IMG/VR virus record: IMGVR_UViG_3300042507_004361
Span: 1 to 34,806 of that record
DNA: 34,806 nucleotides
Strand: one strand, 5' to 3'
From: a virus
Shown: in pieces, positions 22,347 through 29,830 of the stretch
Position numbering within the stretch: position 1 is the stretch's first letter
Layout: every line of letters starts with the position of its first letter
Notes under the pieces: model-generated
What the model was told of the DNA's origin: nothing
Seen by the model: only the letters and a program-made list of their open reading frames with translations
Databases searched by the model: none
Program-made: the position numbers and the translations under genes

Positions 22347-23378
22347 CTATTCTCCGTGGAAACGCCGCTTCAGGTTATCCCTAAATGTTTGTGCGTGTAC
22401 CCTGGGAGTTCCGCTGCCAGCAGAGCCAGATATTGATTTTGCAGCTTGTTTTGCCTTTTGAGCTACTGCTTGCTGCTGTTGGATAACCGGCCCTGTGGTC
22501 ATCTTTTGCATGATGCCGGAGAAGGTCGGGTTACCATTAACGACATAGTTGTATGCAGTTTCAAGGACCTCTTCAGCGCTAGAATACCTGCCGGTTGCGT
22601 TAAGAGCTTGAACTACTGGAGCCATTTCAGCCTCTAACTGCGAAGCTGTTTCCGGGTCCTTAAACAACGGTTTGCCGTTCATAAACAATTCTACGACACG
22701 CTGGTTGTATAGCTCAAGAGCCTTTTTCTCCTGCTCTTGGGCAATCGACTCGTACTTCTCTGCCGCGATACGCTCTGCCTCTTCCCTTGTAAGGTAATTT
22801 GTTGGCTGCTCGTATTGCTGTGCTGGCTGGTCCAAAAGCTGGTTTATATCTACGCCGTAGGACTGCAACCACTCCATAGCGGTGCCGATAGGATCATTCT
22901 TCATAGCTCTATCCCAGGCTATGGACCGCCTAGCAATATCGCTTACACTAATACCCTCCTTGGCATAGTCGTCTTCGTACTGTTTAATTACGTCATAGAC
23001 TGACTGATTATGCTTATGCAGTTGGTTTACTTCCTGCATCTTTCGGTCATATTGCATACGAGTCTCGTATGCGCGTCGGTTGAGGTATTGTTGTAAAACA
23101 TGGGCGTTTTGAGCCGACGGATTAAGAAAAGCCTCCTTTTCCGATGCGTTCATATCGCTTGGCGGTACGAGCAACGGGCGCTCTGGCTGTGGCGCTTGCT
23201 GTTCAACCGGCGTACTTTGTTCTACTTCGCCACTGGTTTCTTGCTTGGAAACTTCCTCTTTTTCCTCTTGGCGGTCGCTATTCAACTGTTGTTTTAGACT
23301 TTCTCTAATAGATAAGGTTGCTGGCTCACGTTGAACTACTACCTCAGTGGATTCTGCTGCCTGGTTATTATCTTCCAT
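22347..23378 (-). CDS. Scaffolding protein
   Basis: A 343-residue, highly charged and helical protein with Gln/Glu-rich stretches (RQEEKEEVSKQETSGEVEQS), a central coiled-coil region (about 95-230) and a basic C-terminus (FRDNLKRRFHGE), the usual capsid-binding end of scaffolds. It directly precedes the major capsid gene. Scaffolds drive procapsid assembly and then leave. No protease gene is seen, so P22-like scaffold exit is more likely than proteolysis. Confidence 0.8.
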   Translation of the reverse strand: MEDNNQAAESTEVVVQREPATLSIRESLKQQLNSDRQEEKEEVSKQETSGEVEQSTPVEQQAPQPERPLLVPPSDMNASEKEAFLNPSAQNAHVLQQYLNRRAYETRMQYDRKMQEVNQLHKHNQSVYDVIKQYEDDYAKEGISVSDIARRSIAWDRAMKNDPIGTAMEWLQSYGVDINQLLDQPAQQYEQPTNYLTREEAERIAAEKYESIAQEQEKKALELYNQRVVELFMNGKPLFKDPETASQLEAEMAPVVQALNATGRYSSAEEVLETAYNYVVNGNPTFSGIMQKMTTGPVIQQQQAVAQKAKQAAKSISGSAGSGTPRVHAQTFRDNLKRRFHGE

Positions 23379-23694
23379 TTCTATACCTATCTATTACTTG
23401 GTTATGGATTTGTTTGACTAAACGCCGCTCTGCTTGTTTCGCCTCTTTTTCCGGCGAGTAGCCTCGGTCGTACGCATCGCCAATCTCGATTGCTCCTGCC
23501 GCCTTGTAAGCCGCTCGTAGCTTCGATTTGCTTGTGTATACCTCTTTTGGATTAAGTGGGTTTTTGGTGGGAGCCATTTCGTCCTGTATGAACAAGTCAC
23601 GAGCATTTGATACAACCCGCTTGGCTACTTGTTCTATTGGCACAACCTTTTGTTTAACTGGACACCATTGAAACAACCTATATTTTTCACTCAT
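23368..23694 (-). CDS. Conserved phage head-region protein
   Basis: A 108-residue protein with a pattern familiar from small proteins encoded near podovirus scaffolds: LFIQDEMAPTKNPLNPKEVYTSKSKLRAAYKAAGAIEIGDAYDRGYSPEKE. The role is unknown; the conserved FIQDEM-PTK segment is diagnostic. It overlaps the scaffold gene by 11 bp and the upstream gene by 4 bp, so it is translated with the head genes. Confidence 0.7.
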   Translation of the reverse strand: MSEKYRLFQWCPVKQKVVPIEQVAKRVVSNARDLFIQDEMAPTKNPLNPKEVYTSKSKLRAAYKAAGAIEIGDAYDRGYSPEKEAKQAERRLVKQIHNQVIDRYRNGR

Positions 23695-24188
23695 TCATCC
23701 TCCATCGTTGTTAGCAAAAATAGGATTTTCATTCGTTTACGATTACGCTGCTTGCGTTGTTCTTCGGCAATTTCTGCCTGTCGAATTGCAGCAACATACG
23801 CTCTTTGCTCTGCCATTAACGCTTGCTGCTTGGCTTCTTCTGCCGCCTTGTACTCCGCAATTTTTGCGTAGTATTCGGCAACAACTGCATCAACTTGAGC
23901 TTTGATTTCCTCAGTGTATTCAAATTGAGGACTGACGTTTAATGCTTCATTTGCAACGGCCTCAACCGCTGCTTCAACAGTAGCGCCTTCATTTAGTTGA
24001 CGCTCAAGGAGTGCTTTGAGATTAAGCTCTTTACGCTTCCTGCGCTTTGCTTTGGGTAGTTTGCCTTGTAGAAGCTGTGCAGCTAACTCTATTTCCCAAT
24101 CCGCTTCAGACTTACGACGACGAAAACCATCAGGGTCAAGTATTTGAACCTGTAATAAACTTTGTCGTGGATTGAGGAATATTAGCAT
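23691..24188 (-). CDS. Helical hypothetical protein
   Basis: A 165-residue protein with a basic patch (KLPKAKRRKRKELN) and a long Ala/Glu/Gln-rich helix (about 100-150). The N-terminus is short and hydrophobic (MLIFLNPRQSLLQVQIL) but is followed by charged residues, so a signal peptide is unlikely. Stop and start overlap with both neighbours indicate coupled translation. Function is unknown. Confidence 0.6.
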   Translation of the reverse strand: MLIFLNPRQSLLQVQILDPDGFRRRKSEADWEIELAAQLLQGKLPKAKRRKRKELNLKALLERQLNEGATVEAAVEAVANEALNVSPQFEYTEEIKAQVDAVVAEYYAKIAEYKAAEEAKQQALMAEQRAYVAAIRQAEIAEEQRKQRNRKRMKILFLLTTMEDE

Positions 24189-24475
24189 TAGGCATCTACA
24201 ATTTCAGCAACTACCGTATGTGTATCCATGTATTGAGCTTGAATTGCTTTTACCTGCTCCTCACCGGCCAAACCGTAGTAAACGCTTAAAGCGTTAGTAA
24301 TCATAGTTTGGAACATAGCAGCAACGGCTGCTGTGCAAACTTGTTTAAGCAGGTAATCACCAGCGGTGACATTTGGGAACTCAGTTTCTGAATACCCATG
24401 TACCTTTGCGATAACTTCCAAATACGGTTCAAAGCCTTCGGGCAACGGCAATTCAAATACAATTCGTGCTTTCAT
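24188..24475 (-). CDS. Hypothetical protein
   Basis: A 95-residue alpha/beta protein (KARIVFELPLPEGFEPYLEVIAKVHGY, then AAVAAMFQTMITNALSVYYGLAGEEQVKAI). The family was not recognised. It lies between the thioredoxin-like gene and the helical protein with one- to four-base overlaps. Confidence 0.6.
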   Translation of the reverse strand: MKARIVFELPLPEGFEPYLEVIAKVHGYSETEFPNVTAGDYLLKQVCTAAVAAMFQTMITNALSVYYGLAGEEQVKAIQAQYMDTHTVVAEIVDA

Positions 24476-24975
24476 CGTGTTAGCTCCGCAATACCTTTGT
24501 TAATCTCAGCGAGTTTGTTACCCATTAACTCCATGTTGTAGGTAAGCTCTCCGCGCTGCGCAAAAAGGTTAATAAGTTTTTGCTTTTTGTCATTTGCTAC
24601 TTTTTCTTCCTGCTGAATCTTGCTTGGAATTACCTCGCCAGTAGCAAGCCAATGTGCGAGTGAATCAGAATAAAGCATTCCAAAATGACGGTATTTAAGC
24701 TCACCACGTTCAAATACAAACAACGCCGGAACGGAGTCTTTGACCACATCGGACTTATCCATTTTCATCCAAGTGCGTTTGAACTCGGATGGTTTAGGAG
24801 TCTTGTCCATCGGATGTGACACCTCCAATGCTCCACAATCGAAAGCTGATAAATCTACCTTTGCTAAATGATCATTCAACCTGTCGCAGTAAGGACAATT
24901 TTTTGCCCACACTTTAACTAAAACAAGTTCGTTTTTAATAAACTCTTTTGCGGTCTCTTCCGTTAATTGCAACAT
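24472..24975 (-). CDS. Thioredoxin-like protein with CPYC active site
   Basis: A 167-residue protein. Residues 1-105 fit a thioredoxin fold: strand VLVKVWAK, active site Cys27-Pro-Tyr-Cys30 at the start of a helix, and SVPALFVF with the cis-proline at Pro83. CPYC is the motif of glutaredoxins, but the WAKNCPYC context is more thioredoxin-like. A C-terminal coiled-coil extension (about 125-165) is not part of the family core. Its gene lies 12 bp downstream of one for a fibre with 34 cysteines, so disulfide exchange during virion maturation is a reasonable inference. There is no signal peptide, so it would act in the cytoplasm. Confidence 0.8.
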   Translation of the reverse strand: MLQLTEETAKEFIKNELVLVKVWAKNCPYCDRLNDHLAKVDLSAFDCGALEVSHPMDKTPKPSEFKRTWMKMDKSDVVKDSVPALFVFERGELKYRHFGMLYSDSLAHWLATGEVIPSKIQQEEKVANDKKQKLINLFAQRGELTYNMELMGNKLAEINKGIAELTR

Positions 24976-24987
24976 TCATTCTCCAAG

Positions 24988-26967
24988 TTATTTACCAAAT
25001 ACATACCAGTTTTGACTAAGAACATAGGCACCAGAGCATCCTGAGTAATAGGTTGCTGCTTCGCAAGTTGTTTGATCCCCGTAACCAGAACACGACGGAT
25101 CTCCTTCGCAAAGGCTATCAATGCTGTTCCAAGTGCAGTTTGAGTAACTTTGTGTGCATCCTGATGTTGTTCCGCACGTCGCTTCATTCAAGCCGGAGCA
25201 TGATTCAACTCGGCGAAATGGACTTATGTGCACCCAATCTTTGAAATTACTCAGCGTGTACGAAGTCGTGTGATTTATTTGCTGAGTGCCGTAGGGGACA
25301 ATAATCACATCATTATTTGCAGAACTTGCATTATAGACCCAATAGTCTCTGTCAGGACAGGTGTTCATGTCTGGCAGTGTTAATGTAATAGCGGTTTGCC
25401 AAGTGCATCCAGGCTCGGCGTTGCAATTTGTTGAATCATCAATGCCGCCACACGCTGCCGTTCCGCTGCATGACGCGCCGTAAGTGCCGGTACAGTTGCC
25501 AGTCGCATACGTTCCTGTACACGAATACGAATCGTAAGTTCCAGAACAACTAACGTACCAAGACCCACCAGTGCAAGCGCCAGTGCCGCTATCATAGGTA
25601 CAATAACTACCACCATTTGCTGCATTACAAGCTGTGCCGTCACCGCCACCATCGCTGTAATTAGAACAATCATCAAAGTTTTGCGTACATCCGCTAGTAG
25701 ACCCACACGCTGTTTCATCCAGGCTAGAACAGTCTTGCGGCGTGTTAGTCCAAGAACAGCCAGTGTAGCTTTCGCAGGTTCCTTGATCGCCAAAAGCTGA
25801 GCACGATGCCTGCTCCCAAGTACAGCCAGTTTGCCCTTCGCATCCACTTTGGTCGCCATTGAAAGTGCTGCATGAATAACCTGCAAACCACGAGCATCCA
25901 CCGTGAGCATCACGAGCAAGACAATCGGTTTCGTTTGTGTATGAAGAACAAGCGTTTGTAGGAACTCCACTACAAACAGCGGTCGCTGGATCTGCAATCC
26001 ATTCTGTTGCGGTGTTATCAAGAGTCTGATTAGCTGTAACGTACTTTACTCGAAGTGCTGTACCACCTGAACTTACTAGCGTACTTGTAGGAGCTGATGT
26101 ACCACCTGCATATACACCCTGTTGAAAACCGCCATAGCCGTAATGCGCGAATGCTGCTTGTACGTTGTAACTGATGAGTGTATTGGTAGGTTGGTAGTAA
26201 ACTGCTTGACCGTTCCCACCGCTGATCCAAGTGGAAACCTCACCACTTGAGTTGACTCCTATATGTCCTTTGTTAACTCCCCCAAATCTAAAATCCAGCC
26301 ATGTGTAAGATCCACTGTTGTCAAACAGGGCGTGACGTGTGGTCCCTGGTTGCCCGTTCGATTTACCAGACGCTGCAATCGTAAGCACACCGCTAAATGC
26401 TGTGCCCTCAATGAGCATATTGCCCGATTGAACGTTGCCGCCAGTCAACAGTTTTGCAGATACGTTATCAATCGTTAATCGTGCTGTGTTACTTGGAGTA
26501 AATACCAATCCAGCAGAAGTGTTTGCGCATACAATTCGATAAGAATATGTTCCGGCGGTTGTTAGTGTAGCAAGCGTATTCCCAGCAAAAGTTACCACCA
26601 CGGAACCAGCGGTAAAGTTTGAGATAGTAAACGATACGTCAAATCGTTCACCTAGGTTAAGCGTGGGAGTTTGATTTAGCGTTGCAGTCCCATTTGACGT
26701 TTTTGATACAGAGTTGCTGCTGTATGCCCATCCAGCTCCAACATTCCATCCGGTTGCGCTTCCTGTAAACGATCCGTTTGTAATGCGCTCTGATGCACCC
26801 GATGCCACTGAAAGTGTGTCAGTAGAATCATTAAAATTAAAGTTTTGTGTATCTTGCGCAATTTGACCAGCCGCTCCACCAAACGTAACTCCGCCAGTTG
26901 TAAGAACTGGAACACCATCAACAGTCCAATCTAAATTACCTGTGAACGGATTAAAAACGTAAGGCAT
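24988..26967 (-). CDS. Cysteine-rich tail fibre
   Basis: A 659-residue protein. The N-terminus (MPYVFNPFTGNLDW) is typical of podovirus fibre anchors. Residues about 60-174 resemble a carbohydrate-binding jelly roll (ITNGSFTGSATGWNVGAGW, ending TIDNVSAKLL). A beta-rich shaft follows. Residues 332-646 hold 33 cysteines in degenerate repeats of about 22-24 residues (CSxxxDQxxCExxxGCxW), plus CTGTYATGNC-type units. The repeats recall small disulfide-knot or PSI-like modules of surface proteins, but the family was not identified. It is probably a receptor-binding fibre whose folding depends on disulfides. The next gene encodes a CPYC thioredoxin-like protein. Confidence 0.78.
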   Translation of the reverse strand: MPYVFNPFTGNLDWTVDGVPVLTTGGVTFGGAAGQIAQDTQNFNFNDSTDTLSVASGASERITNGSFTGSATGWNVGAGWAYSSNSVSKTSNGTATLNQTPTLNLGERFDVSFTISNFTAGSVVVTFAGNTLATLTTAGTYSYRIVCANTSAGLVFTPSNTARLTIDNVSAKLLTGGNVQSGNMLIEGTAFSGVLTIAASGKSNGQPGTTRHALFDNSGSYTWLDFRFGGVNKGHIGVNSSGEVSTWISGGNGQAVYYQPTNTLISYNVQAAFAHYGYGGFQQGVYAGGTSAPTSTLVSSGGTALRVKYVTANQTLDNTATEWIADPATAVCSGVPTNACSSYTNETDCLARDAHGGCSWFAGYSCSTFNGDQSGCEGQTGCTWEQASCSAFGDQGTCESYTGCSWTNTPQDCSSLDETACGSTSGCTQNFDDCSNYSDGGGDGTACNAANGGSYCTYDSGTGACTGGSWYVSCSGTYDSYSCTGTYATGNCTGTYGASCSGTAACGGIDDSTNCNAEPGCTWQTAITLTLPDMNTCPDRDYWVYNASSANNDVIIVPYGTQQINHTTSYTLSNFKDWVHISPFRRVESCSGLNEATCGTTSGCTQSYSNCTWNSIDSLCEGDPSCSGYGDQTTCEAATYYSGCSGAYVLSQNWYVFGK

Positions 26968-27215
26968 TACGATCTCACAACAGAGGTAAGTGTTGAACCA
27001 CTATATCCTAAAGTTAAAGTTGCAACCGTCACACTCGCTAGTTTGTAGGTAACACCAGTAAGGTTTGTTCCAGTGTATGAAAGTACAATTTCATCATGAG
27101 GCTGATTTACAAGCCCCTGTACCATTTCCTGATACACGTTACCATTCCGAGTAACAGTTGCAACGGGAATGTCGGGATTGACGCTTGCAGCGGAATTGGA
27201 AACTACTGTACTCAT
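26967..27215 (-). CDS. Small beta-rich tail-region protein
   Basis: An 82-residue protein, mostly short strands (VYQEMVQGLVNQPHDEIVLSYTG, YKLASVTVATLTLGYSG). Size, composition and position between portal and fibre suggest a small tail or fibre-base component. It overlaps the portal gene by 4 bp and the fibre gene by one base. Confidence 0.55.
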   Translation of the reverse strand: MSTVVSNSAASVNPDIPVATVTRNGNVYQEMVQGLVNQPHDEIVLSYTGTNLTGVTYKLASVTVATLTLGYSGSTLTSVVRS

Positions 27216-29830
27216 TCTTCAGTATCCTCAATCTCAATGCCTACGGGATTACCAGCTTCATCGCTAATTATCTTACCACGACGCTTCTTAGGCTTGCTTG
27301 GCTTTTCTTTTTCAATAACCATAGGCTTATCAGTTGTTACCATGATAGCGCCTTGTGGCTGTCGTTGAAGCGTTTCCATGCTTAGACGAATCCGCTCAAT
27401 AGACTGCTCGGATGCCAAACGTCGTTCCTCCATGAGCTTTTCAGCTTCGGATAGTTTAATGCGCATCTGCTCCAAATCCAGTTTTTGAATTTCAAGGATA
27501 TGCTGCATCTGGCTGCTTTCTTGCTTAATAAGTGCTTTGTCGGCTTCAGTTTGAGCGCCGGTCTGCACTTTTAGCATATCAACTTCAACGGCTGATTGTT
27601 TAACTTGCACTTCTTGCTGTTGAATAGCAATTTGCTGCATAGCCATATATTCGGAGGACTGCTGCTTTTGAATTGCAAGTTGAGCCTCCAACTGGTCGCG
27701 TTGAGCTTTGAGTTGTTGGTTTTGCACTTCAATTTGATTTTTAACCTGTCGGTCTTGTGCTTCCATTTGAGCAGTTTGAAGCCGAGCTTGTGCCTCAATC
27801 TGAGCAATCTGTAAGCGTCCCTGAACTTCGAGCATCGTGGGGTCTGGTGGAGGAGGTTGTTTAGCAGCCTCTTCCTTGGCTCGTGCGATTTCGCCAATTT
27901 GCTTGAGGGCTTTTGTAAAAATGCCATCTAGCTCCTTGCCGCCTTTGAACCGCCGAATCATGTTTTGGAAAAGGCTAATGCTAAACTCTGCAAGTGGTGG
28001 GTATTGATCAACAAGACCTCGCATTTGGTCAAAAAACGCACCAGCGGTTTGTATAAGTGCTGTGCCTTCTTGTTGTTGTTGCTGTTGATCAATAGCAACC
28101 ATTGAATCGGAAGCGATTTGTATGCGGTAGCAGCGCTTTTTGCTATCGCGCAGAATCTCAATAATTTCTGCCTCAACTCTTTCGATTTCAGCTTCAGGAT
28201 TGCCAGGCATTTGTGCTTCCATGCCTTCTGGCATTTCTGGCATACCCTCTGGCTCCTCGACCGGCTCACCACCGAACGGCATTTCTGGCTGTGGTGCTTC
28301 CATGCCCATTGGCTGTGGCATTGGTGCTGGCGGTTGTGATGGGAGTGTTTCTGCAATAAGCCTGTCGGCGTCTGCTACATCAAGAATTGTCTCTTCGTCG
28401 AACTGCTCGGCGATGATTGTACCCAGGTGCATAATTGCATCCGAGACAAACTTGGTGAATTGATTCTGTCGAACAATTAATCCCATTGACGACCATTGGT
28501 TTTCCAACCTATTGGCCGTAGCTGACTTGTACTGCTCTGATGTGCCTCGAAGTAGGTCAGATACCTTTAAGGTTTCATAAAGCTGCTGTAGCGCATTCTG
28601 GCGGTTCTGCTGAAGGATATTGAGTACGTTTGCAAATTGCTCAACCGGAGCAAACTCAATAGACCCTTGTAGTCCACCTCGGCCACGGTTAGACGGCCAG
28701 TTGTCGACCGGCAAGCCTTTCAAGTCATCCTCAAACAACTGTTGGAGCGTAAGCCCCATAGCTGAGTCAAAAACGAAGTTAGCTCGAACTGCCTGTGTCA
28801 TGGCATGGATTCGAGTAGTTAGTCGCTCAACCTCAAGGATTTGATCCTTAACGTGTGTGTAGTCTGAAACTGGAATTACGGAGTCTGGGTCAGTAGATTG
28901 ACGAATTACGCTGCATGGATAAAACCGCTCAAACTTAATTGGCGGTTCCGACTCCTCAATGATAATTTTTTCGTAGTTAGCTTGAAGCCAATAGACCTTG
29001 TTTGTTGCTTCGCACCAGATTTCCCAAACCTCCGCCTTACCTTCGAGTTTTTCGTTTTTCTGGGTTACATCGCGGCGAGATAGCTCAGGAAAACTGTCGT
29101 AGTGCAGCTTGTCTGCTATTTCCAATCCGAATCGTTCTTCCACCTGGTAACGGTCAAGAAACGCTCGCTTGGCTTGCCATTCAATTTCGCTTTCGTTGCG
29201 AGCATCCGAACAGCGATAGTCGTTATACTGAACAACTTCAAGTACGGCTTTTTCGTCGACCTTTTGTTCAACCTCAACCGATACTAGCAGAATGTTGCCA
29301 CCGGCTTCCTTTGCATTAGTAATGTCGCCGTCAAACGGCTGGCCGTCGGCGGTAAACATTGAGCCTGACGGGTCACGGATAATAGCTATCTCTTGGAACA
29401 CCTTTTCGAACTTAGGCACATACCGCGCCCATAGTACGGCTTGACCTGTTAAGAGAAACTGAAGTGCTGCGTTGTAGCCTACTTTGTCAAAATCAAAGTG
29501 AGTGTCCATCGAGTACTGAGTGTTTCGCTCAATGACGACACTGCCTAATTCGTAGGGGATTCCACCAGCTCGCTTGCGCAGGTTTACTTCTGCTTTCGGT
29601 GTTGAACTATAAAACGCTGGTAGAAGTGTATTGACGCAGTACCACCATACGTTCAAACGGCGTTGTGCATCTTTCAAACTCTCAATTTGTTTTAGTGCAT
29701 TGTAAACGCGAATGGATTCTTCGGCTGCACGAACAAACTTTTCGTGTCGTTTTTCGGCTTCAAGGATTTGTGTTTTCCACCAGCGAGGCGAGTACTTTTT
29801 AACGGAATTAGCTGGCAATTTTATTTTCAT
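27212..29830 (-). CDS. Portal protein (P22-like) with long coiled-coil C-terminus
   Basis: An 872-residue protein. Residues about 1-490 are the P22-type portal core, with an N-terminal helix bundle (WWKTQILEAEKRHEKFVRAAEES), VWWYCVNTLLPAFYSSTPKAEV and the clip/stem region near YTHVKDQILEVERLTTRIHAM. Residues 498-545 are a Met/Pro/Glu-rich linker. A second domain follows, with a six-Gln tract at 582-587. A Gln-rich coiled coil (about 665-820) ends in a basic tail. The long helical C-terminus fits a portal barrel extending into the capsid. The dodecameric ring is the DNA entry channel and binds TerL, whose gene overlaps by 4 bp. Confidence 0.9.
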   Translation of the reverse strand: MKIKLPANSVKKYSPRWWKTQILEAEKRHEKFVRAAEESIRVYNALKQIESLKDAQRRLNVWWYCVNTLLPAFYSSTPKAEVNLRKRAGGIPYELGSVVIERNTQYSMDTHFDFDKVGYNAALQFLLTGQAVLWARYVPKFEKVFQEIAIIRDPSGSMFTADGQPFDGDITNAKEAGGNILLVSVEVEQKVDEKAVLEVVQYNDYRCSDARNESEIEWQAKRAFLDRYQVEERFGLEIADKLHYDSFPELSRRDVTQKNEKLEGKAEVWEIWCEATNKVYWLQANYEKIIIEESEPPIKFERFYPCSVIRQSTDPDSVIPVSDYTHVKDQILEVERLTTRIHAMTQAVRANFVFDSAMGLTLQQLFEDDLKGLPVDNWPSNRGRGGLQGSIEFAPVEQFANVLNILQQNRQNALQQLYETLKVSDLLRGTSEQYKSATANRLENQWSSMGLIVRQNQFTKFVSDAIMHLGTIIAEQFDEETILDVADADRLIAETLPSQPPAPMPQPMGMEAPQPEMPFGGEPVEEPEGMPEMPEGMEAQMPGNPEAEIERVEAEIIEILRDSKKRCYRIQIASDSMVAIDQQQQQQEGTALIQTAGAFFDQMRGLVDQYPPLAEFSISLFQNMIRRFKGGKELDGIFTKALKQIGEIARAKEEAAKQPPPPDPTMLEVQGRLQIAQIEAQARLQTAQMEAQDRQVKNQIEVQNQQLKAQRDQLEAQLAIQKQQSSEYMAMQQIAIQQQEVQVKQSAVEVDMLKVQTGAQTEADKALIKQESSQMQHILEIQKLDLEQMRIKLSEAEKLMEERRLASEQSIERIRLSMETLQRQPQGAIMVTTDKPMVIEKEKPSKPKKRRGKIISDEAGNPVGIEIEDTEE

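Noticed and set aside
24963-25187. 74-codon frame between fibre and thioredoxin genes
   Set aside because: It lies almost wholly inside the fibre C-terminus in another frame and has no domain or ribosome-binding site.
25380-26021. 213-codon open frame on the same strand as the fibre gene
   Set aside because: It is an alternative frame of the repetitive Cys-rich fibre DNA with no domain pattern; the fibre frame has clear motifs.
28140-29319. Long plus-strand open frames opposite the portal gene
   Set aside because: Translations show no domain and no ribosome-binding sites, unlike the HNH gene opposite the intein. They look like shadows of the portal frame.
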